Shown here: piece by piece, positions 17,868-26,504 of the stretch
Layout of the letters: each line of letters starts with the position of its first letter
How positions within the stretch are numbered: the first letter of the stretch is position 1
Program-made: the position numbers and the translations under genes
The notes under the pieces: model-generated
Databases searched by the model: none
Seen by the model: the letters and a program-made list of their open reading frames with translations, nothing else
What the model was told of the DNA's origin: nothing
DNA from: an uncultured Paracoccaceae bacterium
GTDB lineage: Bacteria; Pseudomonadota; Alphaproteobacteria; Rhodobacterales; Rhodobacteraceae
NCBI GenBank assembly: GCA_905182105.1
Contig: CAJJAR010000017.1
Coordinates: 1-56,242, forward strand
Reading direction: 5' to 3'
DNA length: 56,242 bases

Positions 17868-18666
17868 GAAGTTGTCCCGTCTTGTTCTTGCTGTAACCCT
17901 CAGTCTATCCACGACGAGCGTCTTTTCACACGAGTTTTGGATTGAACCGCAGAAGTTTCAAGTGGAAAACGGCGAGATTATGGAGATTGACCTAAAGAAT
18001 GGTCAAAACTTTGTTGGTGCAAAGCTTTCGTATTTTGAAAAACAGTTTTCACGCTTTGAATTGGCACAAGGCAATATGTTGACGCCTGCGCAAGGACGCT
18101 CCGGTGATCAACCGGCATTGACTACAAACGCTGATCAAGATGGATTGCTGGTTATCCTACACGAAACAACACCAGCGGCGATAAAATACAAAGAATGGGC
18201 AAAGTTCGCAAAGTTTGCAGCACATAAGAATTTCCAGAATGCGGAGGCTGATCACAAAGCTGCTGACTGGCCAAGCGAGAACTTCAGAGAGAGTTATACC
18301 CGACACGTCAAAGCACTGATTGCTGTTGGTACCGGAGAAGGTGTGGATCAAAACTATGGTATGGAAACCGAGTTTGTCGCCCTAAGCAATCCCTACGGCG
18401 ATGGTTTTGATGGCAAAATGCAGGTCCAACTTCTCTTTGAAAACACGCCACGCCAGAATGCACAGGTTGAAGTTTTTGAACGTGCACCTGACGAAACGGT
18501 TTCGATCACCCTGCACCAAACTGATGACAACGGCATCGCGGAGGTTCCCGTGAAACCAGCGCATACCTACCTATTTGACGCCGTTGTTCTGCAGCCTTAC
18601 ACCAAAGATGACAAAGCTGTTTGGCAAACGCTTTGGGCAGCACTTACGTTTCAGGTCCCAAAATAA
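17866..18666 (+). CDS. DUF4198 periplasmic protein (probable metal-uptake partner)
   Basis: 266 residues with a Sec signal peptide of about 20 residues (cut near SVFS, before HEFWIEPQKF). The mature N-terminus HEFW-IEP is characteristic of DUF4198 proteins, which are related to NikK/CbtA-like components of nickel and cobalt uptake; the N-terminal histidine is thought to bind metal. It shares its start codon region with the divergent hupE-like gene, and the pairing suggests both serve uptake of one metal. The ribosome-binding site is weak (AGAAAG). The metal itself cannot be told from sequence. Confidence 0.8.
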   Translation: MKLSRLVLAVTLSLSTTSVFSHEFWIEPQKFQVENGEIMEIDLKNGQNFVGAKLSYFEKQFSRFELAQGNMLTPAQGRSGDQPALTTNADQDGLLVILHETTPAAIKYKEWAKFAKFAAHKNFQNAEADHKAADWPSENFRESYTRHVKALIAVGTGEGVDQNYGMETEFVALSNPYGDGFDGKMQVQLLFENTPRQNAQVEVFERAPDETVSITLHQTDDNGIAEVPVKPAHTYLFDAVVLQPYTKDDKAVWQTLWAALTFQVPK

Positions 18667-18712
18667 GCAGATCGCCTTGCGCCTGTGGGCGTCACAGTCC
18701 AAGACTATTCAT

Positions 18713-19603
18713 ATGAACAAACAACCTGATATCTTATGCATCGGCAGCGTTCTTTGGGACGTCATTGGCCGATCTTCCCGCGCAATGCGCCAAGGCTCGG
18801 ATGTGCCCGGACGTATAACCCGCCTGCCGGGCGGCGTTGCAATGAACATCGCGATGACACTGGCACGCTTTGGTATGGCGCCAGCGCTTCTGACCGCACT
18901 TGGGCGTGACGCAGAGGGTGATGAACTGATGGCCGCTTGCGTCGCACGTGGGATGATTACCGACACGATCTACCGATCAGAGGATTTGCCCACTGACAGC
19001 TACATGGCTGTTGAAGGTGCCAATGGTTTGATCGCAGCCATCGCTGATGCGCATTCGTTAGAGGCCGCTGGTGCAAAGATTTTGCGCCCCTTATCCGATG
19101 GAACCCTGGCAGACGCAGATCACCTCTTTAATGGGTTGATCGCACTGGATGGAAACCTCACAGTTGAGCTGTTATCAGAGATTGCCAACGATCCCGCCCT
19201 TGTCAAGGCAGATTTACGCGTTGCCCCTGCCTCTCCTGGCAAGGCAGAACGCCTGTTGCCTTTCCTCCACGCAGGTCGCGGAACACTCTATGTGAATTTG
19301 GAGGAAGCAGGCCTTCTTTGCCAAACGACATTCACGTCGTCTCGTGACGCAGCCACTGCACTGCTGGCAAAAGGTGCCGCACGTGTTCTGGTGACCGATG
19401 GTGGATCAGACGCCAGCGAAGGCACGGATGGTGAAATAATCAGTCAAACACCACCACAAGTGCTGGTAACCCGCATAACAGGCGCAGGCGATACATTTAT
19501 GGCTGCTCACATTGCCGCAGAATCCCGTGGCGCGGACCGCAAGACTGCATTAACCGACGCCCTTAAATCAGCCGCCACCTATGTTTCTGGAGAACCTATA
19601 TAA
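18713..19603 (+). CDS. psuK: PfkB-family kinase, probable pseudouridine kinase
   Basis: 296 residues of the ribokinase/PfkB family. Signatures: the N-terminal glycine region RITRLPGGVAMNIAMTLARFG and the C-terminal ATP-binding and catalytic site TGAGDTFMAAHIA with the catalytic aspartate. Next to psuG it most likely phosphorylates pseudouridine to pseudouridine 5'-phosphate. Its stop codon TAA overlaps the psuG ATG by one base (TAATG at 19601-19605), indicating coupling. The start at 18713 follows the end of the DUF4198 gene by 46 bases; the ribosome-binding site is weak. The substrate assignment rests on the neighbour. Confidence 0.85.
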   Translation: MNKQPDILCIGSVLWDVIGRSSRAMRQGSDVPGRITRLPGGVAMNIAMTLARFGMAPALLTALGRDAEGDELMAACVARGMITDTIYRSEDLPTDSYMAVEGANGLIAAIADAHSLEAAGAKILRPLSDGTLADADHLFNGLIALDGNLTVELLSEIANDPALVKADLRVAPASPGKAERLLPFLHAGRGTLYVNLEEAGLLCQTTFTSSRDAATALLAKGAARVLVTDGGSDASEGTDGEIISQTPPQVLVTRITGAGDTFMAAHIAAESRGADRKTALTDALKSAATYVSGEPI

Positions 19604-20520
19604 TGACACTATTCACCCCATCTGCTGAAGTGGCAAAGGCGCAGGCCGAAGGAACTCCGATTGTCGCGTTAGAAAGTACGATCATTACGCATGGGATGCC
19701 CTACCCCCAAAACCTAGAAGTTGCGCGTCAGGTCGAAGCGGATGTACGTGCCGCTGGTGCGGTTCCAGCAACCATGGCTGTTTTAAACGGCACACTTCGT
19801 GTTGGGCTAGATGATGCTGAACTTGAGGCATTGGCCAAAGCCAAAGGTGTTGCAAAACTTTCACGTGCAGACATGGCCGCGTGCATCGCAACTGGCGGCA
19901 CTGGCGCTACAACAGTGGCTGCGACAATGATCGCGGCCCGTTTAGCTGGTATCCATGTATTTGCAACAGGTGGTATAGGCGGCGTTCATAAAGGCGCAGA
20001 GCTTACGTTTGATATCTCGGCAGACCTGTTAGAGTTGGCGCAAACACCCGTGACGGTCGTCGCCGCGGGTGCCAAGGCTATTCTCGATATTCCCAAAACG
20101 CTTGAGGTGCTCGAAACTCAAGGCGTCCCAGTCATCGCATATGGCCAAGATGACATGCCCGCATTCTGGTCTCGCGAAAGCGGATTGCCAGCCCCCTTAC
20201 GTATGGACGATCCAGCGCAAATCGCTGCGGCCCATAGGCTACGCGGTGAAATGGGAGTGCCTGGCGGTCAATTAATTGGGAACCCTATCCCGAAAGGCGC
20301 AGAGATCAGTGCCGAAATTCTGGCACCTATCATTGCGCGCGCTCAGGCCGATGCGGACGCTTTTGGGATTTCAGGAAAAGGTGTGACCCCATACCTGCTG
20401 CAACGCATCTTTGAACTGACTGAGGGCAAATCTCTTGAGGCGAATATTGCACTGGTGCGCAACAATGCTAAGTTAGCAGCAGGAATAGCCAAACATTTAG
20501 CCGATTACTCTGCAAAATAA
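19603..20520 (+). CDS. psuG: Pseudouridine-5'-phosphate glycosidase
   Basis: 305 residues. Cleaves the C-C glycosidic bond of pseudouridine 5'-phosphate to ribose 5-phosphate and uracil. Family signatures include ALESTIITHGMPYPQN near the N-terminus, IATGGTGATTVAATM, VFATGGIGGVHKGAE, and GAKAILDIPKTLE with an active-site lysine. Length matches the family (about 300). With the upstream kinase it forms a two-gene pseudouridine salvage operon that would recycle modified nucleosides from RNA turnover. Confidence 0.95.
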   Translation: MTLFTPSAEVAKAQAEGTPIVALESTIITHGMPYPQNLEVARQVEADVRAAGAVPATMAVLNGTLRVGLDDAELEALAKAKGVAKLSRADMAACIATGGTGATTVAATMIAARLAGIHVFATGGIGGVHKGAELTFDISADLLELAQTPVTVVAAGAKAILDIPKTLEVLETQGVPVIAYGQDDMPAFWSRESGLPAPLRMDDPAQIAAAHRLRGEMGVPGGQLIGNPIPKGAEISAEILAPIIARAQADADAFGISGKGVTPYLLQRIFELTEGKSLEANIALVRNNAKLAAGIAKHLADYSAK

Positions 20521-20595
20521 CTCAAAATTGCAGCCAACCATTGTAGCATCAGATCAAAGCGCCTACCTAAAACGACGAATTATACCGGACACACC

Positions 20596-21303
20596 ATGAA
20601 CACGCCATTCGATTTAGAAACACCTCGCCGCGCTAGCTTACTTGCACGCCTTCGATCTTCGTTTTTGACCGGATTGGTGGTTATTGCCCCCGTTTGGCTT
20701 ACGGTTTGGTTGATCTGGAGCGTTGTTGGTTGGATTGATGGCGCGGTTCTGCCGTGGGTGCCGAACTCTTATCAGCCAGACAAAATGATCCAAGACCTTC
20801 TGGGGCTTGAGCGTGACGTTCAAATCGATGTGCGAGGCATCGGCGTTTTCATCTTCTTAGTTTTTACAATTGTCGTTGGCTGGATGGCCAAGGGTTTCAT
20901 GGGCCGCTCCTTAATCCGCTTTGCTGAAGGCATCGTTGAGCGCACGCCAGTTGTTCGTTCAATCTATTCTGGCATCAAGCAGATCTCTGAAACTGTATTT
21001 GCCCAGACAGAGCGGTCCTTTGAAAAGGCCTGTTTGATCGAATATCCACGCAAAGGGATTTGGGCTATCGGCTTCATCTCGACCACTGCCAAAGCTGAAA
21101 TTTCGGATCGTGCAGGTAAAGATGGTGGCGCAATGTCGATTTTCTTGCCAACGACTCCAAACCCTACTTCTGGGTTCTTGCTGTTCGTCCCTGCAAAGGA
21201 TGTGATTGAGTTAGACATGAGTGTGGAAGACGCCGCAAAGTTGGTGATCTCCGCAGGCCTGGTCTATCCCAATGCAAAAGACCCGACAGAACCCGAAGTT
21301 TAA
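20596..21303 (+). CDS. DUF502 membrane protein
   Basis: 235 residues. Two membrane helices (about 19-43 and 78-95) near the N-terminus, a conserved ERTPVVRSIYSGIKQI segment near residues 116-131, and a soluble C-terminal part with FLPTTPNPTSGFL. This is the DUF502 family, widespread in proteobacteria, whose function is not established. It follows psuG by 75 bases on the same strand. The ribosome-binding site is poor (CCGGACAC). Confidence 0.88.
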   Translation: MNTPFDLETPRRASLLARLRSSFLTGLVVIAPVWLTVWLIWSVVGWIDGAVLPWVPNSYQPDKMIQDLLGLERDVQIDVRGIGVFIFLVFTIVVGWMAKGFMGRSLIRFAEGIVERTPVVRSIYSGIKQISETVFAQTERSFEKACLIEYPRKGIWAIGFISTTAKAEISDRAGKDGGAMSIFLPTTPNPTSGFLLFVPAKDVIELDMSVEDAAKLVISAGLVYPNAKDPTEPEV

Positions 21304-21414
21304 GGTGCCTCCTGTCGAGCTTTTTGAATAACGCCGTCCAAGACTGAAACCTTATATGTCGTGAACCGGACCTTCCGCCTCACGCCGATTGGCAATTGCG
21401 CGGCTCAAGCATCT
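21304..21414. other. Intergenic, no gene seen
   Basis: First part of the 337-base gap between the DUF502 gene and the peptide-binding protein. No gene was found; the rest of the gap holds a hairpin (21415-21435) and the small-RNA candidate. Confidence 0.4.
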
Positions 21415-21435
21415 TGGTTGAATTGTACTCAACCA
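21415..21435. repeat. 7-bp inverted repeat after DUF502 gene
   Basis: TGGTTGA (21415-21421) pairs with TCAACCA (21429-21435) around a 7-base loop. No T-run follows. It may protect or end the DUF502 transcript, or be a protein-binding site. Confidence 0.4.
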
Positions 21436-21449
21436 TAATTCCGATAAGC

Positions 21450-21527
21450 CAAAAAAAACGCCAGCACGAAGCTGGCGTAAAGTTATTGAGGCAGGTTTCA
21501 TACAGGCAAGAAACCTATCGAGCAGTG
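21450..21527 (-). ncRNA. Candidate trans-acting small RNA, about 75-78 nt
   Basis: On the minus strand a promoter-like pair (TTGGCC, 17 bases, TATAAA) is followed by a compact transcript unit with two stem-loops. The first is AGGTTTC/GAAACCT (21493-21516, perfect 7 bp, 10-base loop). The second is ACGCCAGC/GCTGGCGT (21458-21478, perfect 8 bp, 5-base loop) running into eight Ts. No gene reads toward this terminator on the minus strand; both neighbours are on the plus strand and point away or begin after it. An open frame crosses the region but runs through the terminator, so it is unlikely to be coding. Start and end are approximate. Confidence 0.6.
21451..21478 (-). terminator. Intrinsic terminator of the small-RNA candidate
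   Basis: An 8-bp perfect GC-rich stem with loop TTCGT, followed on the minus strand by eight T residues (A-run 21451-21458 on the plus strand). The plus strand lacks a T-run after the stem, so the direction is clear. Confidence 0.85.
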
Positions 21528-21532
21528 AGATC

Positions 21533-21561
21533 TTTATAAACCTTTGGCGGTGCTTGGCCAA
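21533..21561 (-). promoter_or_regulatory. Promoter-like boxes for the small RNA
   Basis: Reading on the minus strand, TTGGCC (21556-21561) and TATAAA (21533-21538) are spaced exactly 17 bases. The predicted start is near 21526. A CTTG overlaps the -35 box, so a heat-shock-type sigma factor cannot be excluded. Confidence 0.5.
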
Positions 21562-21640
21562 GCTAAAAATTTCGGCTTGCATGTAAGTGCAATTGCGCCA
21601 AAGGTTAATAAAACAAAGGAATAAAGGGATTGTTGCACAA

Positions 21641-23467
21641 ATGAGATCAGTATTTTTCCAAAAATTTAGAGGGGTTTACGCAGCCTCAATACTTACAACG
21701 GCAGCGATTCTTATCGATTCTGCAGCGCATGCAGAATCGGCTCATGGCATAGCTATGTATGGTGAACCTGCCCTACCACAGGATTTTGTGTCCCTACCCT
21801 ACGCAAACCCTGATGCACCCAAAGGTGGTGCAATTGTTTTGGGAAATACCGGCGGATTCGATTCGCTTAACCCGTATATCGCCAAAGGAACGGTCCCTTG
21901 GCAGCTTCGTTTTTTCACACATGAATCGTTAATGGGGCGCACACAGGACGAGCCTTTTGCGCTTTATGGCCTGATTGCCGAATCGATTAACACAGATGAA
22001 GACCGCACTTGGGTCGAATTCACCCTCCGCTCAGAGGCAAAATTCGCCGATGATTCTCCGATTACAGTCGAAGATGTCATATGGAGTTTTGAGACTTTGG
22101 GAACCGAAGGACATCCACGCTATCGTGGTTTGTGGTCCAAAATCTCAAGTGTTGAACAAACTGGACCGTCTAGCGTTCGCTTTACCTTTGGTGAAGAGAA
22201 CCGTGAATTGGCCCTTTTGGTAGGCATGCGCCCGATCCTGCAAAAAAGCCAATGGGAAGGTAAAGAGTTTGCCGATGCTAAAATCGCAGACATTCCTATG
22301 GGTTCTGGCCCATATGTGATCACCAAGTATGACGCTGGCCGTTCTGTACAGTTAACGCGCAACGAAAATTATTGGGGGGCCGACCTTCCACTGCGCAGAG
22401 GCACAAATAACTTCGATCAGATCACTTTGGACTTCTACGGCGACTCTACCGCGCAAGACGAAGCCTTCAAAGCTGGCCAAGTATCCGCACAACGCGAATT
22501 TAACGCAGAACGTTGGAACAGCCGCTACGATTTCCCACGTGCCCTTGCTGGTGATGTTGTCAAAACGGAGATCCCGCACAAAAAGCCATCAGGTATGACC
22601 GGCTTTGTTATGAACTCGCGCCGTGCGCCGTTTGATGATTGGCGTGTACGCGAGGCGTTGATCCAAGCCTTCAACTTTGAGTTCATCAATGGTGCCCTCA
22701 CAGGCGGCGCACAGCCACGTATCACGTCCTACTTCTCCAACTCCCTCCTTGCCATGCAAGAAGGACAAGTACAGGGCCGCACAGCAGAGCTGTTGGCACC
22801 TTTCGCAGCAGATATGCCTCCGGGCCTGATGGAAGGTTACGTACTTCCTGTATCTGATGGTTCTGAACGCAATCGTCAGGGCCTTCGCAGCGCAATTGCT
22901 TTGCTCAAAGAAGCCGGTTGGGAGCCAGTTGATGGCATGATGCAAAACGCTGATGGTGAAAGCCTAAGCCTGACGATCCTACTTGCTCAAGGTAAGTCTG
23001 AGCATAAAGCCATCGCTGATCTGTACCTTGGTGCACTGAAACGTCTGGGCGTCGCAGCTGAAGTCGAAACAGTGGACAACGCTCAGTACGTGGAGCGCAC
23101 GGGTAAGTTTGACTTTGACGTCACATATTACCGCCGCTCACTCTCCCTTTCACCGGGCAACGAGCAGCAGTTTTATTGGGGCAGCCCCTCTGCTTCAATG
23201 GAGGGCAGTCGCAACCTAATGGGCGCACAAAGCCCAGCAGTGGATGCAATGGTCGATGCAATGCTTAAAGCCGGATCACAAGACGATTTTGTTGCAGCTG
23301 TGCGTGGTCTTGACCGCGCATTGATGACGGGTCGCTATGTGATCCCGTTCTGGCAGTTTACAACAGGCCGTATCGCACATGTGAAAGAGATGAAGTACCC
23401 AGAGAACCTGCCGATCTACGGCGATGGCCCGTACTACATGCCGGAAGTATGGTGGTGGGAAGATTAA
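21641..23467 (+). CDS. Periplasmic peptide-binding protein (YejA-like, SBP family 5)
   Basis: 608 residues with a signal peptide of about 31 residues (cut after IDSAAHA). The mature protein has the family-5 solute-binding pattern: GGAIVLGNTGGFDSLNPY, WVEFTLRSEAKFADDSPITVEDVIWSF split across two adjacent segments, and a C-terminal PFWQFTTGR. It resembles YejA, the binding protein of the YejABEF oligopeptide/microcin C importer. The start at 21641 was chosen at the signal peptide, with AAGGGA 11 bases upstream. Permease and ATPase genes, normally directly downstream, are absent; the next gene is an aquaporin. Confidence 0.88.
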   Translation: MRSVFFQKFRGVYAASILTTAAILIDSAAHAESAHGIAMYGEPALPQDFVSLPYANPDAPKGGAIVLGNTGGFDSLNPYIAKGTVPWQLRFFTHESLMGRTQDEPFALYGLIAESINTDEDRTWVEFTLRSEAKFADDSPITVEDVIWSFETLGTEGHPRYRGLWSKISSVEQTGPSSVRFTFGEENRELALLVGMRPILQKSQWEGKEFADAKIADIPMGSGPYVITKYDAGRSVQLTRNENYWGADLPLRRGTNNFDQITLDFYGDSTAQDEAFKAGQVSAQREFNAERWNSRYDFPRALAGDVVKTEIPHKKPSGMTGFVMNSRRAPFDDWRVREALIQAFNFEFINGALTGGAQPRITSYFSNSLLAMQEGQVQGRTAELLAPFAADMPPGLMEGYVLPVSDGSERNRQGLRSAIALLKEAGWEPVDGMMQNADGESLSLTILLAQGKSEHKAIADLYLGALKRLGVAAEVETVDNAQYVERTGKFDFDVTYYRRSLSLSPGNEQQFYWGSPSASMEGSRNLMGAQSPAVDAMVDAMLKAGSQDDFVAAVRGLDRALMTGRYVIPFWQFTTGRIAHVKEMKYPENLPIYGDGPYYMPEVWWWED

Positions 23468-23564
23468 TCTCCCTCCCCACTATTGAAGTCACAAAACTTT
23501 TACGACAACGCGCTAGGGGTCACAAACCTCTGGCGCTTTGCGCTTCACCGATCAGGACGAACAC

Positions 23565-24218
23565 ATGATACGTAAAATTGCTGCCGAAGGCTTAGGAACT
23601 GCTCTTCTTCTTATTGGAGTTGTTGGTTCTGGGATCATGGGAGAAAGCCTGGCTGGTGGGAACACTGCCATCGCACTATTGGCCAACGCTATTGCGACGG
23701 GCTGTATGCTTTACATCATTATAACAGTCTTGGGCCCAATATCGGGCGCGCATTTCAATCCTGCAGTAACCTTAGCCTTTTACTTGCGCGGCGACTTGGA
23801 TCGCGCTACGGCGCTTGCATACGTTCCTACACAGATCATTTGTGGGATTTTAGGCGTTTGGGCGACACATCTCATGTTCGATCTGCCAATATTACAGGCC
23901 TCTAGCACAATGCACCGCACAGGCATTTCACAGTGGTGGTCTGAAGGAATTGCGACTTTTGGCCTGTTGTTCGTCATTTTTGGCGGGATCAAATCGCGCC
24001 CAGAGGCCGTACCAGCACTTGTCGCAATGTACATCACTGGGGCGTATTGGTTCACATCATCGACCAGCTTTGCCAACCCGGCGGTCACAATTGCACGCGG
24101 TTTCAGCGACACCTTCGCTGGCATCTACCCCGGTCACATTGCGGCATTTATTGTTGTTCAGGTTATTGTGGTATTTATCGCCCACAAGATCTTGGTCGCG
24201 CTATTTTCTGAGGACTAA
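23565..24218 (+). CDS. Aquaporin/glycerol-facilitator family channel
   Basis: 217 residues, six membrane helices and both half-helix NPA motifs: HFNPAVTLAF near residue 65 and FANPAVTIARGF near residue 168. Transports water or small neutral solutes across the inner membrane. The start at 23565 (MIRKIAAEG) follows AGGACGA at 6 bases. In some alphaproteobacteria such channels sit in arsenic operons, but no ars genes are present here, so the substrate is open. It overlaps the end of the convergent regulator gene by four bases. Confidence 0.9.
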   Translation: MIRKIAAEGLGTALLLIGVVGSGIMGESLAGGNTAIALLANAIATGCMLYIIITVLGPISGAHFNPAVTLAFYLRGDLDRATALAYVPTQIICGILGVWATHLMFDLPILQASSTMHRTGISQWWSEGIATFGLLFVIFGGIKSRPEAVPALVAMYITGAYWFTSSTSFANPAVTIARGFSDTFAGIYPGHIAAFIVVQVIVVFIAHKILVALFSED

Positions 24219-24844
24219 TTCAGCGAAGTGACCCAAAGGATCGATGCGTCTTCATCACTAAGAGACACCACATTGTGCCCCATGGTCGCGTCATAATAAG
24301 CGCTGTCGCCACGACGCATTTCAACGGGTTCGTAGAACTCAGTGTACAGTTGCACAACGCCCGTAAGCACATACATAAACTCTTCACCGTCATGGCGCAC
24401 CCAGCCGTCGAACTCATCCATAGAGCGGGCACGGACGCGCGCGCGGTAAGGCAACATCTTCTTCTGCGTCAACGTCTCAGCCAACAACTCGTGTTCGTAC
24501 GTCACAGTGACAGTAGCATTGCCTTCACCGCTTTTAGTTACAGCCATGCGGCCCCCCACTTGGCCTTGTGCCGGTGGTGTAAACAACTGCGGAACAGAAA
24601 TCTCTAGACCGATGGCCAGTTTTTTAAGCGCTTCATAGGTTGGCGACATCTGACCGTTTTCGATCTTAGACAATGTTGAGCGGGCCAAACCTGCCTGCCC
24701 TGCAGCTTGTTCAAGCGTCCAATCACGCGCTTTGCGCAATTCGCGCACGCGCATACCCAAATCAAGCGGTTCCCCAGTTTCGGTTGCACCACCTTCACGG
24801 GCGATCTTGATAAGCGATTTGGGATCTTTTGATGTCATGACCAT
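24215..24844 (-). CDS. XRE-cupin transcriptional regulator
   Basis: About 209 residues. An N-terminal XRE helix-turn-helix (LRKARDWTLEQAAGQAGL then STLSKIENGQMSPT, residues about 35-75) and a C-terminal cupin domain (HDGEEFMYVLTGVVQLY, then RRGDSAYYDATMGHNVVSLS). Such proteins sense a small ligand and control a neighbouring catabolic gene. It is divergent from the acyl-CoA ligase at 24916, its probable target. Two ATG codons six bases apart (24844 and 24838) are possible starts and neither has a clear ribosome-binding site; a longer open frame reaches 24943. Confidence 0.82.
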   Translation of the reverse strand: MVMTSKDPKSLIKIAREGGATETGEPLDLGMRVRELRKARDWTLEQAAGQAGLARSTLSKIENGQMSPTYEALKKLAIGLEISVPQLFTPPAQGQVGGRMAVTKSGEGNATVTVTYEHELLAETLTQKKMLPYRARVRARSMDEFDGWVRHDGEEFMYVLTGVVQLYTEFYEPVEMRRGDSAYYDATMGHNVVSLSDEDASILWVTSLN

Positions 24845-24915
24845 TCTATAGATGTCGCGTGCTGGCCATGCAACGTGCGCCTTGTGCGGCACGCAAGCAC
24901 AGGCTAGCAAATGAC

Positions 24916-26433
24916 ATGCAGTCGATTTTTGATAACGGCCCACAAGCGCCCTGCCCTAAGCCATTTAATATGGCGGCACATGTTTTGTCCCAAAGCCATA
25001 TTTGTCCTGACAAGATCGCGCTGCAAATTTTACACTCAGATCACTGCGAAGATTGGACGTACCGAGACCTTGAAGCCGCTGTCTTAGGTATTGCGGCTGG
25101 CCTTTTAGAGAATGACGCGCAAATCGGCGATCTAATCCTGATGCGTCTTGGGAATACGGTGGACTATCCGCTGACCTATCTTGGAGCATTGGCTGCTGGA
25201 TTGGTTCCAGTGCCGACGTCTGCGGCATTGACGCTGCCAGAGGTCGAACGGATCATTGAAGAGTTGTCACCGACATTGATCGTCCGCGATGCCGCCGTAA
25301 CCTGCCCCGAAACCAGCAATCAAATCCGCCTACCGCAGTTGCAAGCCATGCGCGACCTGCCACCAGTGGATTATCACATGGGTGACCCTGAATGTTTGGG
25401 CTACGTTGTTTACACATCTGGTACATCTGGCAAGCCACGCGCAGTTGCGCATGCCCACCGCGCGATTTGGGCCCGCCAAATGATGTTTGAGGGATGGTAT
25501 GGGTTGCGGACCGACGACCGCGTTCTGCATGCTGGTGCATTCAATTGGACCTATACGATGGGCACTGGACTGATGGACCCTTGGACCATCGGCGCGACGG
25601 CGATGATCCCCGCTGCGGGCACACAGTCTGATGCACTTCCAACATTACTGGCCAACAGCGATGCAACGATCTTTGCTGCCGCACCTGGTATTTATCGCCA
25701 AATGTTGCGCGATCACAAAAAGCTAACCTTACCAAAGCTGCGTCACGGATTAAGTGCAGGAGAAAAGCTACCTTCTGCTACCCGCACAGCTTGGAACAAG
25801 GCAACCGGAATGCCAATCTTTGAAGCATACGGCATGTCGGAATGTTCAACATTCCTATCTGGCAGTCCTGCGCAACCCGCACTTGGCGACAGATTGGGGC
25901 AGCCCCAGACGGGCAGACGGATTGCGATCCTTGGACCAGACGGACCGGTCCCGCGTGGTAGTGAAGGGACCATAGCGGTGCACAAGAGAGACTGTGGTCT
26001 GATGAAAGGGTATCTTAAAGCGCCGGAAGAAACGGCAGCTAAAATGCAGGGTGACTGGTTTCTAACTGGAGATCAGGGGATCATGCATGACGATGGCCAA
26101 ATCAGTTATCTTGGGCGCGATGATGATATGATGAATGCGGGTGGCTATCGGGTTTCGCCCATAGAGGTAGAGCAGGCCTTTAACAGCTACTCAGGCATAG
26201 ACGCCGTCGCCGTGACACAGATTGAAGTCAAAGCTGATACATATGTAATCGCTGCATTCTATACTGGGCTTGCCACACTCGACGAAGCTAAAGTCAACGA
26301 TCACGCATCCAACCATTTGGCGCGATACAAACAACCGCGGCTATACATTCACATTGACGCATTACCATTGGGCGCAAATGGCAAGATTCTTAGAAAAATT
26401 CTGCGCGATAGATATGCACAAGAAAACCACTGA
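24916..26433 (+). CDS. AMP-binding acyl/aryl-CoA ligase
   Basis: 505 residues of the ANL superfamily, resembling benzoate- and acyl-CoA ligases. ATP-binding loop VVYTSGTSGKPRAVAHAH near residues 157-174; adenylation motif AYGMSECSTF; DWFLTGDQG; hinge LGRDDDMMNAGGYRVSP; C-terminal catalytic lysine in GANGKILRK. It activates a carboxylic acid to its CoA ester; the acid is unknown. It is divergent from an XRE-cupin regulator, which suggests induction by the substrate. The start at 24916 was chosen because conserved sequence begins there; an earlier in-frame ATG lies at 24859. Confidence 0.85.
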   Translation: MQSIFDNGPQAPCPKPFNMAAHVLSQSHICPDKIALQILHSDHCEDWTYRDLEAAVLGIAAGLLENDAQIGDLILMRLGNTVDYPLTYLGALAAGLVPVPTSAALTLPEVERIIEELSPTLIVRDAAVTCPETSNQIRLPQLQAMRDLPPVDYHMGDPECLGYVVYTSGTSGKPRAVAHAHRAIWARQMMFEGWYGLRTDDRVLHAGAFNWTYTMGTGLMDPWTIGATAMIPAAGTQSDALPTLLANSDATIFAAAPGIYRQMLRDHKKLTLPKLRHGLSAGEKLPSATRTAWNKATGMPIFEAYGMSECSTFLSGSPAQPALGDRLGQPQTGRRIAILGPDGPVPRGSEGTIAVHKRDCGLMKGYLKAPEETAAKMQGDWFLTGDQGIMHDDGQISYLGRDDDMMNAGGYRVSPIEVEQAFNSYSGIDAVAVTQIEVKADTYVIAAFYTGLATLDEAKVNDHASNHLARYKQPRLYIHIDALPLGANGKILRKILRDRYAQENH

Positions 26434-26504
26434 TCCCTCGCGCCTGCCAGAAATTTAAGATATGTCAGCGCAACAAACACAATCTTCGACCAGATGAGGC
26501 TCAA

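Noticed and set aside
21352..21582. 76-codon open frame on the minus strand before the peptide-binding gene
   Set aside because: It runs through a perfect intrinsic terminator with eight Ts and lacks a ribosome-binding site; the small-RNA reading explains the region better.
24845..24915. Operator between the XRE-cupin regulator and the CoA ligase
   Set aside because: Only short imperfect repeats (CGTGC/GCACG, TGCG-GCA-CGCA) are visible; not enough for a site call.
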